Below are positions 36,904 through 46,305 of a stretch of DNA of 64,000 nucleotides, piece by piece. The position numbers were made by a program, and so were the translations under genes. The notes under the pieces are model-generated. The model was given only the letters and a program-made list of their open reading frames with translations. It was not told the origin of the DNA and ran no database searches. Numbering within the stretch: the first letter of the stretch is position 1; each line of letters opens with the position of its first letter. The DNA comes from Nakamurella antarctica (lineage in GTDB: Bacteria; Actinomycetota; Actinomycetes; Mycobacteriales; Nakamurellaceae): positions 2,976,001 through 3,040,000 of the forward strand of contig NZ_CP034170.1 of the NCBI RefSeq assembly GCF_003860405.1, read 5' to 3'.

Positions 36904-38193
36904 GTGAGAGCCCCTGACCATCCGCGCACCGTTTCCATTGTGGGGCTGCCCGCCGGCGGCTGGGCGGAGTTGGGCGAGCAGGCACGGTCCCGCATCGCCG
37001 CTGCCTCCGTGGTGGTCGGAAGCGCCAGGCAACTCGACCTCGTGCCCACCCATCCCGCGCAGACCCAGCGCGCGTGGCCGTCCCCGTTGCTGCCGGCACT
37101 TGCCGCGATACTGACCGAAAACGAGAACAGTGACGTTGTCGTACTGGCCTCCGGTGACCCGTTGGTCTCCGGCATCGGCAGCACCATCATCGCCCTCATC
37201 GGCGCGGCACGTGTGCACATCCTGCCCGCAGTTTCCTCCCTCGCTCTCGCTCGTGCCGCTATGGGTTGGGCCAGCGAGACCACGGTCGCCGTCACTCTTG
37301 TCGGGCGCGATCCGCACGCAGTGCTACGTGAGCTCGCCCCCGGTCGCAGGGTTATCGTGCTGTCGAGCGATTCGCGCACTCCCCAGCGCGTGGCGGACCT
37401 GTTGGTGGGAGCCGGATATGGGACCAGCACCATCACGGTGCTCGGAAACCTAGGAACAACAAAAGCGTTTCGCGCCAGTGCCTGCGCCGAATCGTGGCCG
37501 AGCGGCGAAGTCCCGGCACTCAACCTGTTGTGCATCGAATGCCGCCCATCTCCCGAAACCGTTCTGCTGGCTGCCGTTCCCGGCCTGCCCGACGACGCCT
37601 TCGAACATGACGGCCAGATCACCAAGCGCGATGTGAGAGCCAGCGCGCTGGCCCGGCTTGCACCGGTTCCCGGCCAGTTGCTCTGGGATGTCGGCGCGGG
37701 AGCGGGTTCAGTCGCCGTCGAATGGGCGCGCAGCCACCCCACCTGTCGAGCTATTGCAGTGGAAAAGAACTCGGAACGCGCACAGCGGATCGCCCGCAAC
37801 GCGAGCATGCTCGGTGTCCCCAGCGTGCAGATCGTCATATCTTCAGCCCCGAGTGGGCTCGCCGATCTCGAAGCGCCTCACGCTGTGTTTGTTGGCGGCG
37901 GCGCCACCGCACCCGGCGTGCTCGAGTCTTGCTGGGAAGCGCTACTGCCCGGTGGCCGTTTCGTCGTGCACGGCGTCACGCTTGAGACGGAAGGTGTTCT
38001 CTTCCAGTGGTTTACGCGCCTCGGCGGCGAACTCATCCAGCTCGCTGTCAGCCGGGCCGAGGCCATCGGAACCTTCACCGGATTCACCCCGGCCCGTCCG
38101 ATCACCCAGTGGTCCATCACCAAGCGGTCAACCAGCCAACATTCGGCCACTCCGAAGCAGGCCAACGAGCAGAACGTCCAGGGAGACTTATGA
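36904..38193 (+). CDS. cobL: Precorrin-6Y C5,15-methyltransferase (decarboxylating)
   Basis: A 429-residue fusion of a CbiE-like methyltransferase (about 1-225; IVGLPAGGWAELGEQ, VVLASGDPLVSGIG) and a CbiT-like one (about 235-400; HDGQITKRDVRA, LLWDVGAGAGSVAVEWAR with the SAM loop, AIAVEKN). It methylates C5 and C15 and decarboxylates the ring. Divergent from the toxin-antitoxin pair; cobM overlaps its end by 4 nt. Confidence 0.95.
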   Translation: MRAPDHPRTVSIVGLPAGGWAELGEQARSRIAAASVVVGSARQLDLVPTHPAQTQRAWPSPLLPALAAILTENENSDVVVLASGDPLVSGIGSTIIALIGAARVHILPAVSSLALARAAMGWASETTVAVTLVGRDPHAVLRELAPGRRVIVLSSDSRTPQRVADLLVGAGYGTSTITVLGNLGTTKAFRASACAESWPSGEVPALNLLCIECRPSPETVLLAAVPGLPDDAFEHDGQITKRDVRASALARLAPVPGQLLWDVGAGAGSVAVEWARSHPTCRAIAVEKNSERAQRIARNASMLGVPSVQIVISSAPSGLADLEAPHAVFVGGGATAPGVLESCWEALLPGGRFVVHGVTLETEGVLFQWFTRLGGELIQLAVSRAEAIGTFTGFTPARPITQWSITKRSTSQHSATPKQANEQNVQGDL

Positions 38194-38942
38194 CGGTCCA
38201 CTTCGTCGGCGCTGGCCCCGGCGCAGCCGACCTCCTCACCCTTCGCGCGGCCAGTATTCTCGGGGCTTCGCCGGTGTGCCTGTACGCCGGGACGTACATC
38301 GGCGCCGCGGTTTTGCAGCACTGTCCTGTTGGCGCACAGCTCATCGACACCCAGCACTTGGATCTTGACGCCATTATCTCTCACCTGGTGGAGGCCGACC
38401 GCGCCGGCCACGACGTGGCCCGACTCTGTTCGGGTGACCCTTCTCTGTATTCGGCGCTCGCAGAGCAGACCCGGCGCCTCGACGACGCCGGTGTGCCATG
38501 GGATGTCACCCCGGGCGTGCCTGCCTACGCGGCGGCAGCGGCCATCCTCGGCCGGGAACTGACAGTCCCCGAACTTGCGCAGACTGTCATCTTGACCAGG
38601 GCGCAAGCACGGTCGACGGCCATGCCCACATCGGAGCGCCTCTCGGAGGTCGCGAAGATCGGCGGTACCCTAGCCCTGCACCTGGCGATCACTCGCACCC
38701 GGGCGGTGATGGCGGAACTACTTCCCGAATATGGACCAGATTGCCCAGTGGCAGTAGTCGCTGATGCATCGACCGACCGCGAGATAGTCTTGCAAGGAAC
38801 GGTTTCCAGCATTGCCGACCAGGTTGAGGCAGCGGGGCTGAAGCAGGCGGCGGTGATTCTGGTGGGACCAGCTCTGGCCCGGCCGGGCAGCGCCGAGTCA
38901 CACCTGTACAGCAAGCGTCCGCGTAGCGGGTCGCCGGGCTAG
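38190..38942 (+). CDS. cobM: Precorrin-4 C11-methyltransferase
   Basis: A 250-residue SAM-dependent methylase. Family motifs: HFVGAGPGAADLLTLRAA, LYAGTYI, RLCSGDPSLY, VPWDVTPGVPAYAAAAA and the C-terminal LVGPAL. The ATG overlaps the cobL stop by 4 nt. Its own stop overlaps the stop of convergent cobI-cobJ by 4 bp, so there is no intergenic terminator between these converging genes. Confidence 0.95.
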   Translation: MTVHFVGAGPGAADLLTLRAASILGASPVCLYAGTYIGAAVLQHCPVGAQLIDTQHLDLDAIISHLVEADRAGHDVARLCSGDPSLYSALAEQTRRLDDAGVPWDVTPGVPAYAAAAAILGRELTVPELAQTVILTRAQARSTAMPTSERLSEVAKIGGTLALHLAITRTRAVMAELLPEYGPDCPVAVVADASTDREIVLQGTVSSIADQVEAAGLKQAAVILVGPALARPGSAESHLYSKRPRSGSPG

Positions 38943-40441
38943 TCGACGTACCGGGGGGTCCACACCCCCTGAGGCGTCACCGAAGTGCCCGACGACCCGA
39001 TGATCAGCAGACACTTCATGTCTACCAATGACGCGTCTAGCTCGCCCAGCGTGGTCACCGTCACCGACTCCTCGGCGCGGCCCACATCGCGGCCAATAAT
39101 CACTACGGTCTCGGCAGACCTGCTGCGCAGCAGTACTTCCCGAGCCTTGGCCACCTGATCCACCCGGGTCTTCGACGCGGGGTTGTAGATAGCAAGGGCC
39201 AAATCGCTCGACGCGACGGCAGCCAACCGGGTCTCGATCACCGACCACGGCTTGAGTTTGTCCGACAGCGACATCACCGCGTAGTCCCCGCCCAAAGGTG
39301 CACCCGCTCGGGCCGCAACCGCCTGCGCAGCAGTCACTCCCGGCAAAACCCTCACTGTGACGCCCGCGTACCGCTCATCCCTGGCAGCTTCCAATACAGC
39401 CGAAGCCATGCCGAACACCCCGGCGTCACCACCGGAAACAACGGCCACCCGTTGGCCCATCGCGGCGAGGTCGAGCGCCTCTTGGGCCCGGTCCAGCTCC
39501 ACGGTGTTGCCCGACGCGTGGCGCGTCAGGCCATCGCGTTGCGGTACTCGATTCACATACGGTGCGTACCCGAACACGTGGTCGACTTCCGAAAGAGCCT
39601 GCGTTACTTCGGGTGTGACCCAGCAATCCGGTCCCGGACCGAGGCCGATGACGAGCAACTCGTGTGGCTCCGCCAAGGATCGGCTCAGATCCACTGGAAC
39701 CGTTTCGTCCGCGATGCGGCGATCCTGGCCCGGTACCAACACGATCGAAAAGTACGGAACCTGCGTGGGGTCCACTTCGGAGACGGGGAGCATCCGCTGT
39801 CCCGCCGACGATGCCCGCTCGACATACACGGCGCGCGCGAGCTGACCTGACTGCGCCAATGCCTCTCGTACAGCGGGAAAAGTGCGTCCCAGCTTCATGA
39901 TTGCCGCGCCTTGGGTGTCTGCCAACCGACGGGCAAGCTCCGGCGCTGGCAAAGTCCCGGGCAGGATCGTGAGCACGTCCTCGTGCCGCACCAACGGCAA
40001 CGCGGCAGCCGCCGATGCGGCCGACACGGACGTCACCCCTGGGACCACTTCGGTGACGAACTCACCGGCCAACCTGTCGTGCAGGTACATGTACGAGCCG
40101 TAAAACAGCGGGTCGCCCTCGCAGAGCACCACGACCGTCCTGCCGACCCGAAGGTGCACGGCAAGTCGGGCCGCGGACTCGTCATAAAATTCGCCCATCG
40201 CGCCGTAATAGCCGCCCGGGTGGTTCGTTCCGCCGACCGTCACCGGGTAGATCAGTGGCTCTTCGATCACATTGGCGGGCAGGAGGTCTGCAGCAATAGA
40301 CCTGGCAATGGACCTGCCGTGGGTTCCCGAGTGGTAGGCCACCACGTCGGCGGCGGCCACCAGCCTCGCCGCTTTCACGGTGATCAATTCGGGGTCGCCA
40401 GGGCCGAGACCGACGCCGAACAGCAAGCCGGGAGTAATCAT
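38939..40441 (-). CDS. cobIJ: Precorrin-2 C20- / precorrin-3B C17-methyltransferase fusion (CobIJ)
   Basis: A 500-residue fusion, as in mycobacteria. The CobI half (1 to about 240) has LLFGVGLGPGDPELITVKA and VLCEGDPLFYGSYMY. The CobJ half (about 255-500) has LLVIGLGPGPDCWVTPEV, VAVVSGGDAGVFGMA, VRVLPGVTAAQA and LAIYNPASKTR. The two SAM-dependent domains act at successive pathway stages with the CobG step between. Its ATG overlaps cobH by 4 nt. Confidence 0.95.
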   Translation of the reverse strand: MITPGLLFGVGLGPGDPELITVKAARLVAAADVVAYHSGTHGRSIARSIAADLLPANVIEEPLIYPVTVGGTNHPGGYYGAMGEFYDESAARLAVHLRVGRTVVVLCEGDPLFYGSYMYLHDRLAGEFVTEVVPGVTSVSAASAAAALPLVRHEDVLTILPGTLPAPELARRLADTQGAAIMKLGRTFPAVREALAQSGQLARAVYVERASSAGQRMLPVSEVDPTQVPYFSIVLVPGQDRRIADETVPVDLSRSLAEPHELLVIGLGPGPDCWVTPEVTQALSEVDHVFGYAPYVNRVPQRDGLTRHASGNTVELDRAQEALDLAAMGQRVAVVSGGDAGVFGMASAVLEAARDERYAGVTVRVLPGVTAAQAVAARAGAPLGGDYAVMSLSDKLKPWSVIETRLAAVASSDLALAIYNPASKTRVDQVAKAREVLLRSRSAETVVIIGRDVGRAEESVTVTTLGELDASLVDMKCLLIIGSSGTSVTPQGVWTPRYVD

Positions 40442-41088
40442 TCCTCCTCCTGCGCAAGAGCATTGACAGCCGAAGCGGCCATGGCGCTGCCACCGCGTCG
40501 GCCGTGGACCACCAAGTACGGGATTTGCGCCGGGTGGTCTGCGAGCGCCTGCTTGGATTCCGCGGCGCCAATAAAGCCCACCGGCACACCGATGATCGCC
40601 GCGGGCCGCGGGCCACCGTCGTCGATCACTTCCAGTAGGTGAAACAACGCTGTCGGGGCATTACCGATGGCCACCACCGCGCCTTCCAGCAGGCCGTCCC
40701 ACAGCGACACCGCGGCCGCAGACCTCGTGGTGCGCCACGCCTTTGCCAGCTCTGGAACCCGGAGATCCCGCAGCAGGCAATGCACCTGGCTTCCGCCGTG
40801 CAGCCGCGCAAGGGTGATCCCCGCAGCCACCATGTTCGCATCGGTCAGGATCGGGGCACCGCTGTGCAGGGCGGCCCTGGCTGCGGGGACCAGTTCGGGA
40901 TGGATGCGCAAATCCGCCGTCAGATCTGTTTGTCCGCTCGCGTGCACCATCCGGACGGCGACCTTTTCGGCATTGGCCGGCACAACGGTGAGGTCCGCTT
41001 CGGCTCGGATCATGGCGAACGACCGGCGATAGATTTCGTCGCCGTCACCCTCGTAGTTGTAGCGGCGGGGCGGCGGGGAGAGCGTCAT
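40438..41088 (-). CDS. cobH: Precorrin-8X methylmutase
   Basis: A 216-residue enzyme moving the C11 methyl to C12 to give hydrogenobyrinic acid. Start at ATG 41088, which overlaps the cobG stop by 4 nt. Motifs: YNYEGDGDEIYRRSFAMIRAEADL, RMVHASGQTDLTADLRI with the active-site histidine, ILTDANMVAAGI, AIGNAPTALFHLLE and PAAIIGVPVGFIGAAESK. Confidence 0.96.
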   Translation of the reverse strand: MTLSPPPRRYNYEGDGDEIYRRSFAMIRAEADLTVVPANAEKVAVRMVHASGQTDLTADLRIHPELVPAARAALHSGAPILTDANMVAAGITLARLHGGSQVHCLLRDLRVPELAKAWRTTRSAAAVSLWDGLLEGAVVAIGNAPTALFHLLEVIDDGGPRPAAIIGVPVGFIGAAESKQALADHPAQIPYLVVHGRRGGSAMAASAVNALAQEEE

Positions 41089-42443
41089 GCAGGAAGGTCC
41101 GCTTCTGTGATGGCCGCGACCAGATCCGGTCGCACGATGGAGGTCAGGGTTCCGCGGTCGTAGGTGGTGTGGCCGGCGAGTACGGCCAGATGACGACCAG
41201 CTGGCGACCCGCAGCGCCGCTCGCAACCGGAGATATGGAGCGGCGACGCGAGTTGGTCCAATTCGGCGGCCAGTTCGGCGGCCAAGAGGTGGGTGTCGGC
41301 TGCCGATTTTGCGCAGCCGGGCGAACCAGTGCAAGCGCTGATCCGCGTCCAGATCGAGCCCTCGTCCATCACCAAACCGGCTGCAGTGAGGCTATCGGAC
41401 GCGGCATCAACGTCGTCGGGGGAGAGGCCTGCCATGACGAAACCCCGCCACGGCGTCAGGATGATGTGGCTCGCGCCCGCGGCGGTGATCGCTTCGACGT
41501 GGCGTGCGGTCAGGACGCCCAGTGGTACGTGGACGCTCAGGGCGACGGTCGCGTCATCGGCGGCGATCCTGCTGGCGGCCCGCGGCACGGATACAGGCAC
41601 AGCGGATACAGGCACAGCGGTAGAAGGCACAGCGTCAGCAGGCCCAGCGGTAGAAGGCACAGCGTCAGCAGGCCCAGCGTCAGCAGGCACAGCGTCAGCA
41701 GGCCCAGCGGCTGGATCACCATCTGTCCCCAGCAGCTCCGTCGCCAGCGGGCCCAGCTCCGCAGCGTCCAACTCCCGCAGATGCCACGCTGTCCCGCGAA
41801 AGCGCAGGAATTCCAGAGCCAGTTCGATCAGCACCCGCGGCGCGTCCGCCAACGACACCACCGCGCCCAGTTGGTCGCCGATCCGGAGTCGGCAGGACAC
41901 GGTGTCGAGAGCGCGTATCGCCAGGTCGGACCGCAAATCTAAAACGTCACCACGGCCGTCATCGACGACGAAGAAGAAGCGCCCCGGCAGCGCCGCCAAC
42001 CTCGGTTCTGCGCACAGGAGGGCATCCAACTGAGCAGCTGTACCGCGAATATCCGCAAGCCCGCCAGCGATTCCGCTCAGCGGGGACAGGCAAATGTTGC
42101 GGACCAATTCGTGGCTCGGGCTGCTCAGCAATCCCGCCGCAACGACCGCCTCGCGCAGCGCCGCGTCCACGTCACCACTGGCATCGAGTGTGATCCCCCG
42201 CATTTGCAGGTTGGCGCGTGAGGTGAGGGCAATGTTCCCGTCGGCATGTAGTGCGGCCGCCTGCGACAGCACACCCAAGGCCGCCAACGAGAGCCGGCCA
42301 CCCGGCACACGGAGCCGCACCAACGCGCCGTCCGCTGCCTGAAACGGCCTGAGAACCCCGGGGCAGGCGTCGGCTGCTGACCGCACATGCGGATGGGGCA
42401 CGGGAGGTTGGGAGACCGGCGGCTGGGGGTTTGGGGGCGTCAC
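41085..42443 (-). CDS. cobG: Precorrin-3B synthase
   Basis: A sulfite/nitrite-reductase-like Fe-S protein using O2 to make precorrin-3B, which marks this as the aerobic pathway. I start it at GTG 42443 (VTPPNPQPPV), after a GGGGG stretch; an open frame further up overlaps the cobN leader on the other strand. Each half has a ferredoxin-like segment, and the cluster cysteines are in CTGSPGCAK and HISGCERRCGSP. Between the halves (about residues 245-290) lies a Pro-Ala-Asp-rich pentapeptide repeat unusual for the family. Length is about 452 residues. Confidence 0.9.
   Translation of the reverse strand: MTPPNPQPPVSQPPVPHPHVRSAADACPGVLRPFQAADGALVRLRVPGGRLSLAALGVLSQAAALHADGNIALTSRANLQMRGITLDASGDVDAALREAVVAAGLLSSPSHELVRNICLSPLSGIAGGLADIRGTAAQLDALLCAEPRLAALPGRFFFVVDDGRGDVLDLRSDLAIRALDTVSCRLRIGDQLGAVVSLADAPRVLIELALEFLRFRGTAWHLRELDAAELGPLATELLGTDGDPAAGPADAVPADAGPADAVPSTAGPADAVPSTAVPVSAVPVSVPRAASRIAADDATVALSVHVPLGVLTARHVEAITAAGASHIILTPWRGFVMAGLSPDDVDAASDSLTAAGLVMDEGSIWTRISACTGSPGCAKSAADTHLLAAELAAELDQLASPLHISGCERRCGSPAGRHLAVLAGHTTYDRGTLTSIVRPDLVAAITEADLPA
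41590..41712 (-). repeat. Pentapeptide-coding tandem repeat inside cobG
   Basis: A 15-bp tandem repeat, about eight units with two alternating versions, encoding GPADA/VPADA/VPSTA/VPVSA pentapeptides. It makes a flexible linker between the two halves of CobG. Copy-number change would keep the frame. Confidence 0.8.
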
Positions 42444-42524
42444 TGCAAGCACGCCCCCATGGTTGCACGAAGGCGGCGGCGGCCGATCCAGCTGGCACCC
42501 GAAAGACGTAGGCTCAGCGGAGAA

Positions 42525-42617
42525 AACCGCAGGAAGTGAGGGAACCCGGTGCAATTCCGGGGCGGCCCAAGCCACTGTGACCGGCAATGCCGGGAGTCAG
42601 ATACCTGACCTGCGGTT
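42525..42617 (+). ncRNA. Cobalamin riboswitch upstream of cobN
   Basis: A full-size cobalamin riboswitch core. A perfect 9-bp closing stem pairs AACCGCAGG (42525-42533) with CCTGCGGTT (42609-42617). Inside are GGGAACCCGGTGCAATTCC, GCCACTGTGACCGG and the B12 box GGGAGTCAGATACC. It precedes the cobN ATG by 43 nt. The start of divergent cobG lies 80 bp on the other side. Confidence 0.96.
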
Positions 42618-42660
42618 CTACCTACGATCCGGGTCTTTGGGCCCCGGCCTGAGGAGCGAT

Positions 42661-45600
42661 ATGCCCCGCGTTGCACTGCTCTCGACCTCCGACACCGACC
42701 TGCTGTCGGCTCGCGCCAGTGCGGCCGACTACGTACTCGCGAACCCCACCAAGATGGATCACGCCGCGCTGCAAGAGTTTGTCGCCGGATCCGAAGTGGT
42801 GATCGTGCGGATCCTCGGGGCGGTCCAGTCGTGGCGCGACAAGCTGGATGCGATCGCGGCAGCCGGGCTGCCGACGATCGTGCTTGGCGGGGAGCAAACC
42901 CCCGACGCGCAGTTGATGGCGCTGTCCACGGTTCCCGTCGGCACGGCCGCGCAGGCGCACCTCTATCTCGCCCAAGGCGGGCCGGTGAACCTCGTGCAGC
43001 TGCACGCTTTTATCTGCGACACCATGCTGCTGACCGGTGAAGGTTTCGAGCCGCCACTACAGCTCGCCGAGTGGGACGCCCTGCCGCGGCCCGCAGGCGG
43101 AACGGGCCCGCGAGTGGGCATCTTGTTCTATCGGGCCCAGTTCACCAGCGGAAATACCGCCTATGTCCACGCGCTGGCCGACGCCGTCGATGCCGCGGGC
43201 GGCATCGGGATGCCGATCTACTGCGGTTCACTACGCAGCGCCCCGTCCGGCTTACTTGCGTTGCTCGGCACGTGTGACGCACTGGTGGTGACAGTGCTGG
43301 CCGCGGGCGGCACGAAGCCCGCAACCGCGTCAGCAGGCGGGGATGACGAAGCTTGGGACGTGGCAGCCCTGGCGGCGCTTGATATCCCGATTCTGCAGGG
43401 ATTGTGTCTCACCAGCGATCGCGCCACGTGGGCTGCATCCGACGAGGGCCTGTCGCCGCTGGATGTCGCCACCCAGGTGGCGATCCCCGAGTTCGATGGC
43501 CGGATCATCACCGTCCCGTTCTCGTTCAAAGAAGTCGATGAAGACGGGCTACCGCGCTATGTCGCGGACCCCGAAAGATGTGCGCGCGTCGCGGGTATTG
43601 CTCTGGGGCACGCGCGACTGCGGCACACCCCGCCCGCCGAACGCCGGATCGCGATCATGCTGTCGGCCTACCCGACCAAGCATTCCCGGATCGGCAACGC
43701 GGTCGGCTTGGACACCCCGGTCTCGGCGATCCGGTTGTTGCGCGCGATGGCCGCCGCTGGTTACGACCTCGGCCCGCTCGATGGCCCGGATGCACTCCCC
43801 GGCCTGGGAAAGCTGGATCCCATCGAAGGCGAGGAGCCGGACACCACCGCGGGCAACGCGCTGATTCACGCGTTAATCGCCGCCGGCGGGCAAGACGAAG
43901 AATGGCTGACCAGCGAACAACTCTCGGGCTCGCCGGTGCGCATCTCCGCCGAGAACTACCGCACCTGGCTCGCCGAGCTACCGGCGGAGCTCACCGACGC
44001 GGTGACCGAAACATGGGGCGAAGCGCCGGGGTCACTCTTTTTGGACACTTCTCGCAACGCAGAGGGTGAGATCGTGCTGGCAACGCTGCAGGCTGGCAAT
44101 GTCGTCATTCTCATTCAGCCGCCGCGTGGTTTCGGCGAGAACCCGGTCGCGATCTACCACGATCCGGATATGCCGCCATCCCACCATTACCTGGCCTGCT
44201 ACCGCTGGCTCGAAAAGGAATTCGGCGCACACGCGGTGGTGCACCTGGGCAAACACGGTAACATGGAGTGGCTGCCCGGCAAAGCGGTCGGAATGTCGGC
44301 CAGCTGCGGTACCGATGCGGCGATTGGCAATATGCCGCTGATCTACCCGTTCCTGGTCAACGACCCGGGCGAGGGTGCGCAGGCCAAAAGGCGTGCACAC
44401 GCCACCATTGTGGACCACCTGATCCCGCCCATGGCCAGGGCCGAATCCTATGGCGACATCTCCCGTCTGGAACAGCTTCTTGACGAGTACGCCAACGTCG
44501 CAGCCATGGACCCGGCCAAGCTGCCTGCCATCCGGGCGCAGATTTGGACGCTGATCCAAGCCGCGAAGCTGGATCACGATCTGGGGATGACCGACTCCGT
44601 CGACCGACCCGCAGACGCAGAGTTCGACGAATTCATCCTGCACGTCGACGGCTGGCTCTGCGAGATCAAGGACGGCCAGATCCGCGATGGGCTACATATT
44701 CTCGGCCAAGCGCCCGTCGGCGAAGCCCGGGTCAACCTCGTGCTGTCCGTGCTGCGGGCAACTCAGATCTGGGGTGGAGCCCAAGGCGCCGTCCCTGGTC
44801 TTCGCGCCGCGCTGGGGCTGAAGGAGAATGCCGAGCTCAAAGCAGTGGATGCCATCGAGACCCAAGCGCGCGCATTGATTCTAGGGCTCGAGGCCGCTGG
44901 TTGGGAGCTCGCAGCCATCCCCGGCGTCATCGCCGAAGTGCTGGGGGAAGTCAGCGATCCAGCGGTCGCCCAGGTTCTGGAATTCGCCACCCTCGAGGTG
45001 GTGCCGCGCTTGGCGGGCACCGCCAACGAACTGACGGCTGTGCTGCACGCGCTCGACGGCGGGTTCGTCCCCGCCGGCCCGTCCGGTTCTCCGCTCCGCG
45101 GGTTGGTCAACGTCCTCCCCACCGGCCGCAACTTCTACACCGTCGACCCCAAGGCAGTGCCGTCGAGAATGGCCTACGAGACGGGGACCGCGATGGCCAC
45201 CTCCCTCATCGACCGGTACGTCAAAGACAACGGCGAGTACCCGCGCAACGTGGGCCTGTCGGTGTGGGGCACCTCGGCGATGCGCACCTCCGGCGACGAC
45301 ATCGCAGAAGTTCTTGCCCTGCTGGGTGTTTCGCCCGTCTGGGACGAGGCATCGCGCCGGGTGAGCCGCCTGGAAGTGATCGAGTTGGAAGAACTGGCTC
45401 GCCCACGCATCGACGTGACAGTCCGCATTTCCGGCTTCTTCCGTGATGCCTTCCCACATGTGGTCAGCATGCTCGATGACGCCGTGCAGATGGTCGCCGG
45501 CCTCGACGAGACGGACGAGCAAAACTACGTCAAGGCTCACACCAATGCCGACATGTTGGTGCACGGCGACACCCGACGCGCGACCACCAGAATCTTCGGT

Positions 45601-46305
45601 TCGCGGCCCGGCGCTTACGGCGCCGGCCTGCTGCCGCTGATCGAGTCCGGAAACTGGCGTGACGACAGGGATCTCGCCGAGGTGTACACCGTCTGGGGCG
45701 GGTTCGCCTACGGCCGCGGTCTCGACGGCGTGCCCGCCCGCGAGGATATGGAAGCCAACTACCGGCGGATTGCCGTCGCCGCAAAGAATGTCGACTCCAA
45801 GGAACACGACATCGCGGACTCCGACGACTATTTCCAGTATCACGGTGGGATGGTTGCCACCGTTCGGTCGTTGACCGGGTCCGAGCCTGCGGCATATATC
45901 GGCGACTCCACCACCCCGGACGCCGTCCGCACCCGGTCCCTCACAGAGGAAACTGCCCGCGTCTTCCGGGCTCGCGTAGTCAACCCCCGCTGGATCGCCG
46001 CCATGCGCCGACACGGTTACAAGGGGGCGTTCGAACTTGCCGCCACCGTCGACTACCTCTTCGGGTATGACGCCACGGCTGGCGTTGTTCCCGACTGGAT
46101 GTACGAAACGCTGGCGAAAACGTACACGCTGGATCCGGAGAACCAGGCGTTCCTGCGTCATGCGAACCCCTGGGCGCTACGCGGCATCGTGGAACGGCTG
46201 AATGAGGCCGCCGACCGCGGACTGTGGGCCGAACCCGACCCGGCAATTATGTCGGCGATGGCGCAGGTATACCTCGACGTCGAAGGCGACCTCGAGGACG
46301 CCTAG
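42661..46305 (+). CDS. cobN: Cobaltochelatase large subunit CobN
   Basis: A 1214-residue corrin-binding subunit that inserts cobalt into hydrogenobyrinic acid a,c-diamide with an AAA+/VWA partner (here the ChlID protein at 33994-36072). I start it at ATG 42661 (MPRVALLSTSDTDLLSARAS), because the longer open frame reads through the riboswitch. Typical CobN/BchH blocks: ILFYRAQFTSGNTAYVHAL, LSAYPTKHSRIGNAVGLD, HLGKHGNMEWLPGK, PLIYPFLVNDPGEGAQAKRR, NFYTVDPKAVPSRMAYETG and ESGNWRDDRDLAEVYTVWGG. Single-gene transcript under its own riboswitch. Confidence 0.97.
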   Translation: MPRVALLSTSDTDLLSARASAADYVLANPTKMDHAALQEFVAGSEVVIVRILGAVQSWRDKLDAIAAAGLPTIVLGGEQTPDAQLMALSTVPVGTAAQAHLYLAQGGPVNLVQLHAFICDTMLLTGEGFEPPLQLAEWDALPRPAGGTGPRVGILFYRAQFTSGNTAYVHALADAVDAAGGIGMPIYCGSLRSAPSGLLALLGTCDALVVTVLAAGGTKPATASAGGDDEAWDVAALAALDIPILQGLCLTSDRATWAASDEGLSPLDVATQVAIPEFDGRIITVPFSFKEVDEDGLPRYVADPERCARVAGIALGHARLRHTPPAERRIAIMLSAYPTKHSRIGNAVGLDTPVSAIRLLRAMAAAGYDLGPLDGPDALPGLGKLDPIEGEEPDTTAGNALIHALIAAGGQDEEWLTSEQLSGSPVRISAENYRTWLAELPAELTDAVTETWGEAPGSLFLDTSRNAEGEIVLATLQAGNVVILIQPPRGFGENPVAIYHDPDMPPSHHYLACYRWLEKEFGAHAVVHLGKHGNMEWLPGKAVGMSASCGTDAAIGNMPLIYPFLVNDPGEGAQAKRRAHATIVDHLIPPMARAESYGDISRLEQLLDEYANVAAMDPAKLPAIRAQIWTLIQAAKLDHDLGMTDSVDRPADAEFDEFILHVDGWLCEIKDGQIRDGLHILGQAPVGEARVNLVLSVLRATQIWGGAQGAVPGLRAALGLKENAELKAVDAIETQARALILGLEAAGWELAAIPGVIAEVLGEVSDPAVAQVLEFATLEVVPRLAGTANELTAVLHALDGGFVPAGPSGSPLRGLVNVLPTGRNFYTVDPKAVPSRMAYETGTAMATSLIDRYVKDNGEYPRNVGLSVWGTSAMRTSGDDIAEVLALLGVSPVWDEASRRVSRLEVIELEELARPRIDVTVRISGFFRDAFPHVVSMLDDAVQMVAGLDETDEQNYVKAHTNADMLVHGDTRRATTRIFGSRPGAYGAGLLPLIESGNWRDDRDLAEVYTVWGGFAYGRGLDGVPAREDMEANYRRIAVAAKNVDSKEHDIADSDDYFQYHGGMVATVRSLTGSEPAAYIGDSTTPDAVRTRSLTEETARVFRARVVNPRWIAAMRRHGYKGAFELAATVDYLFGYDATAGVVPDWMYETLAKTYTLDPENQAFLRHANPWALRGIVERLNEAADRGLWAEPDPAIMSAMAQVYLDVEGDLEDA

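Noticed and set aside
42463-42660. Upstream extension of cobN
   Set aside because: It would translate the whole cobalamin riboswitch. The conserved CobN N-terminus starts at 42661.
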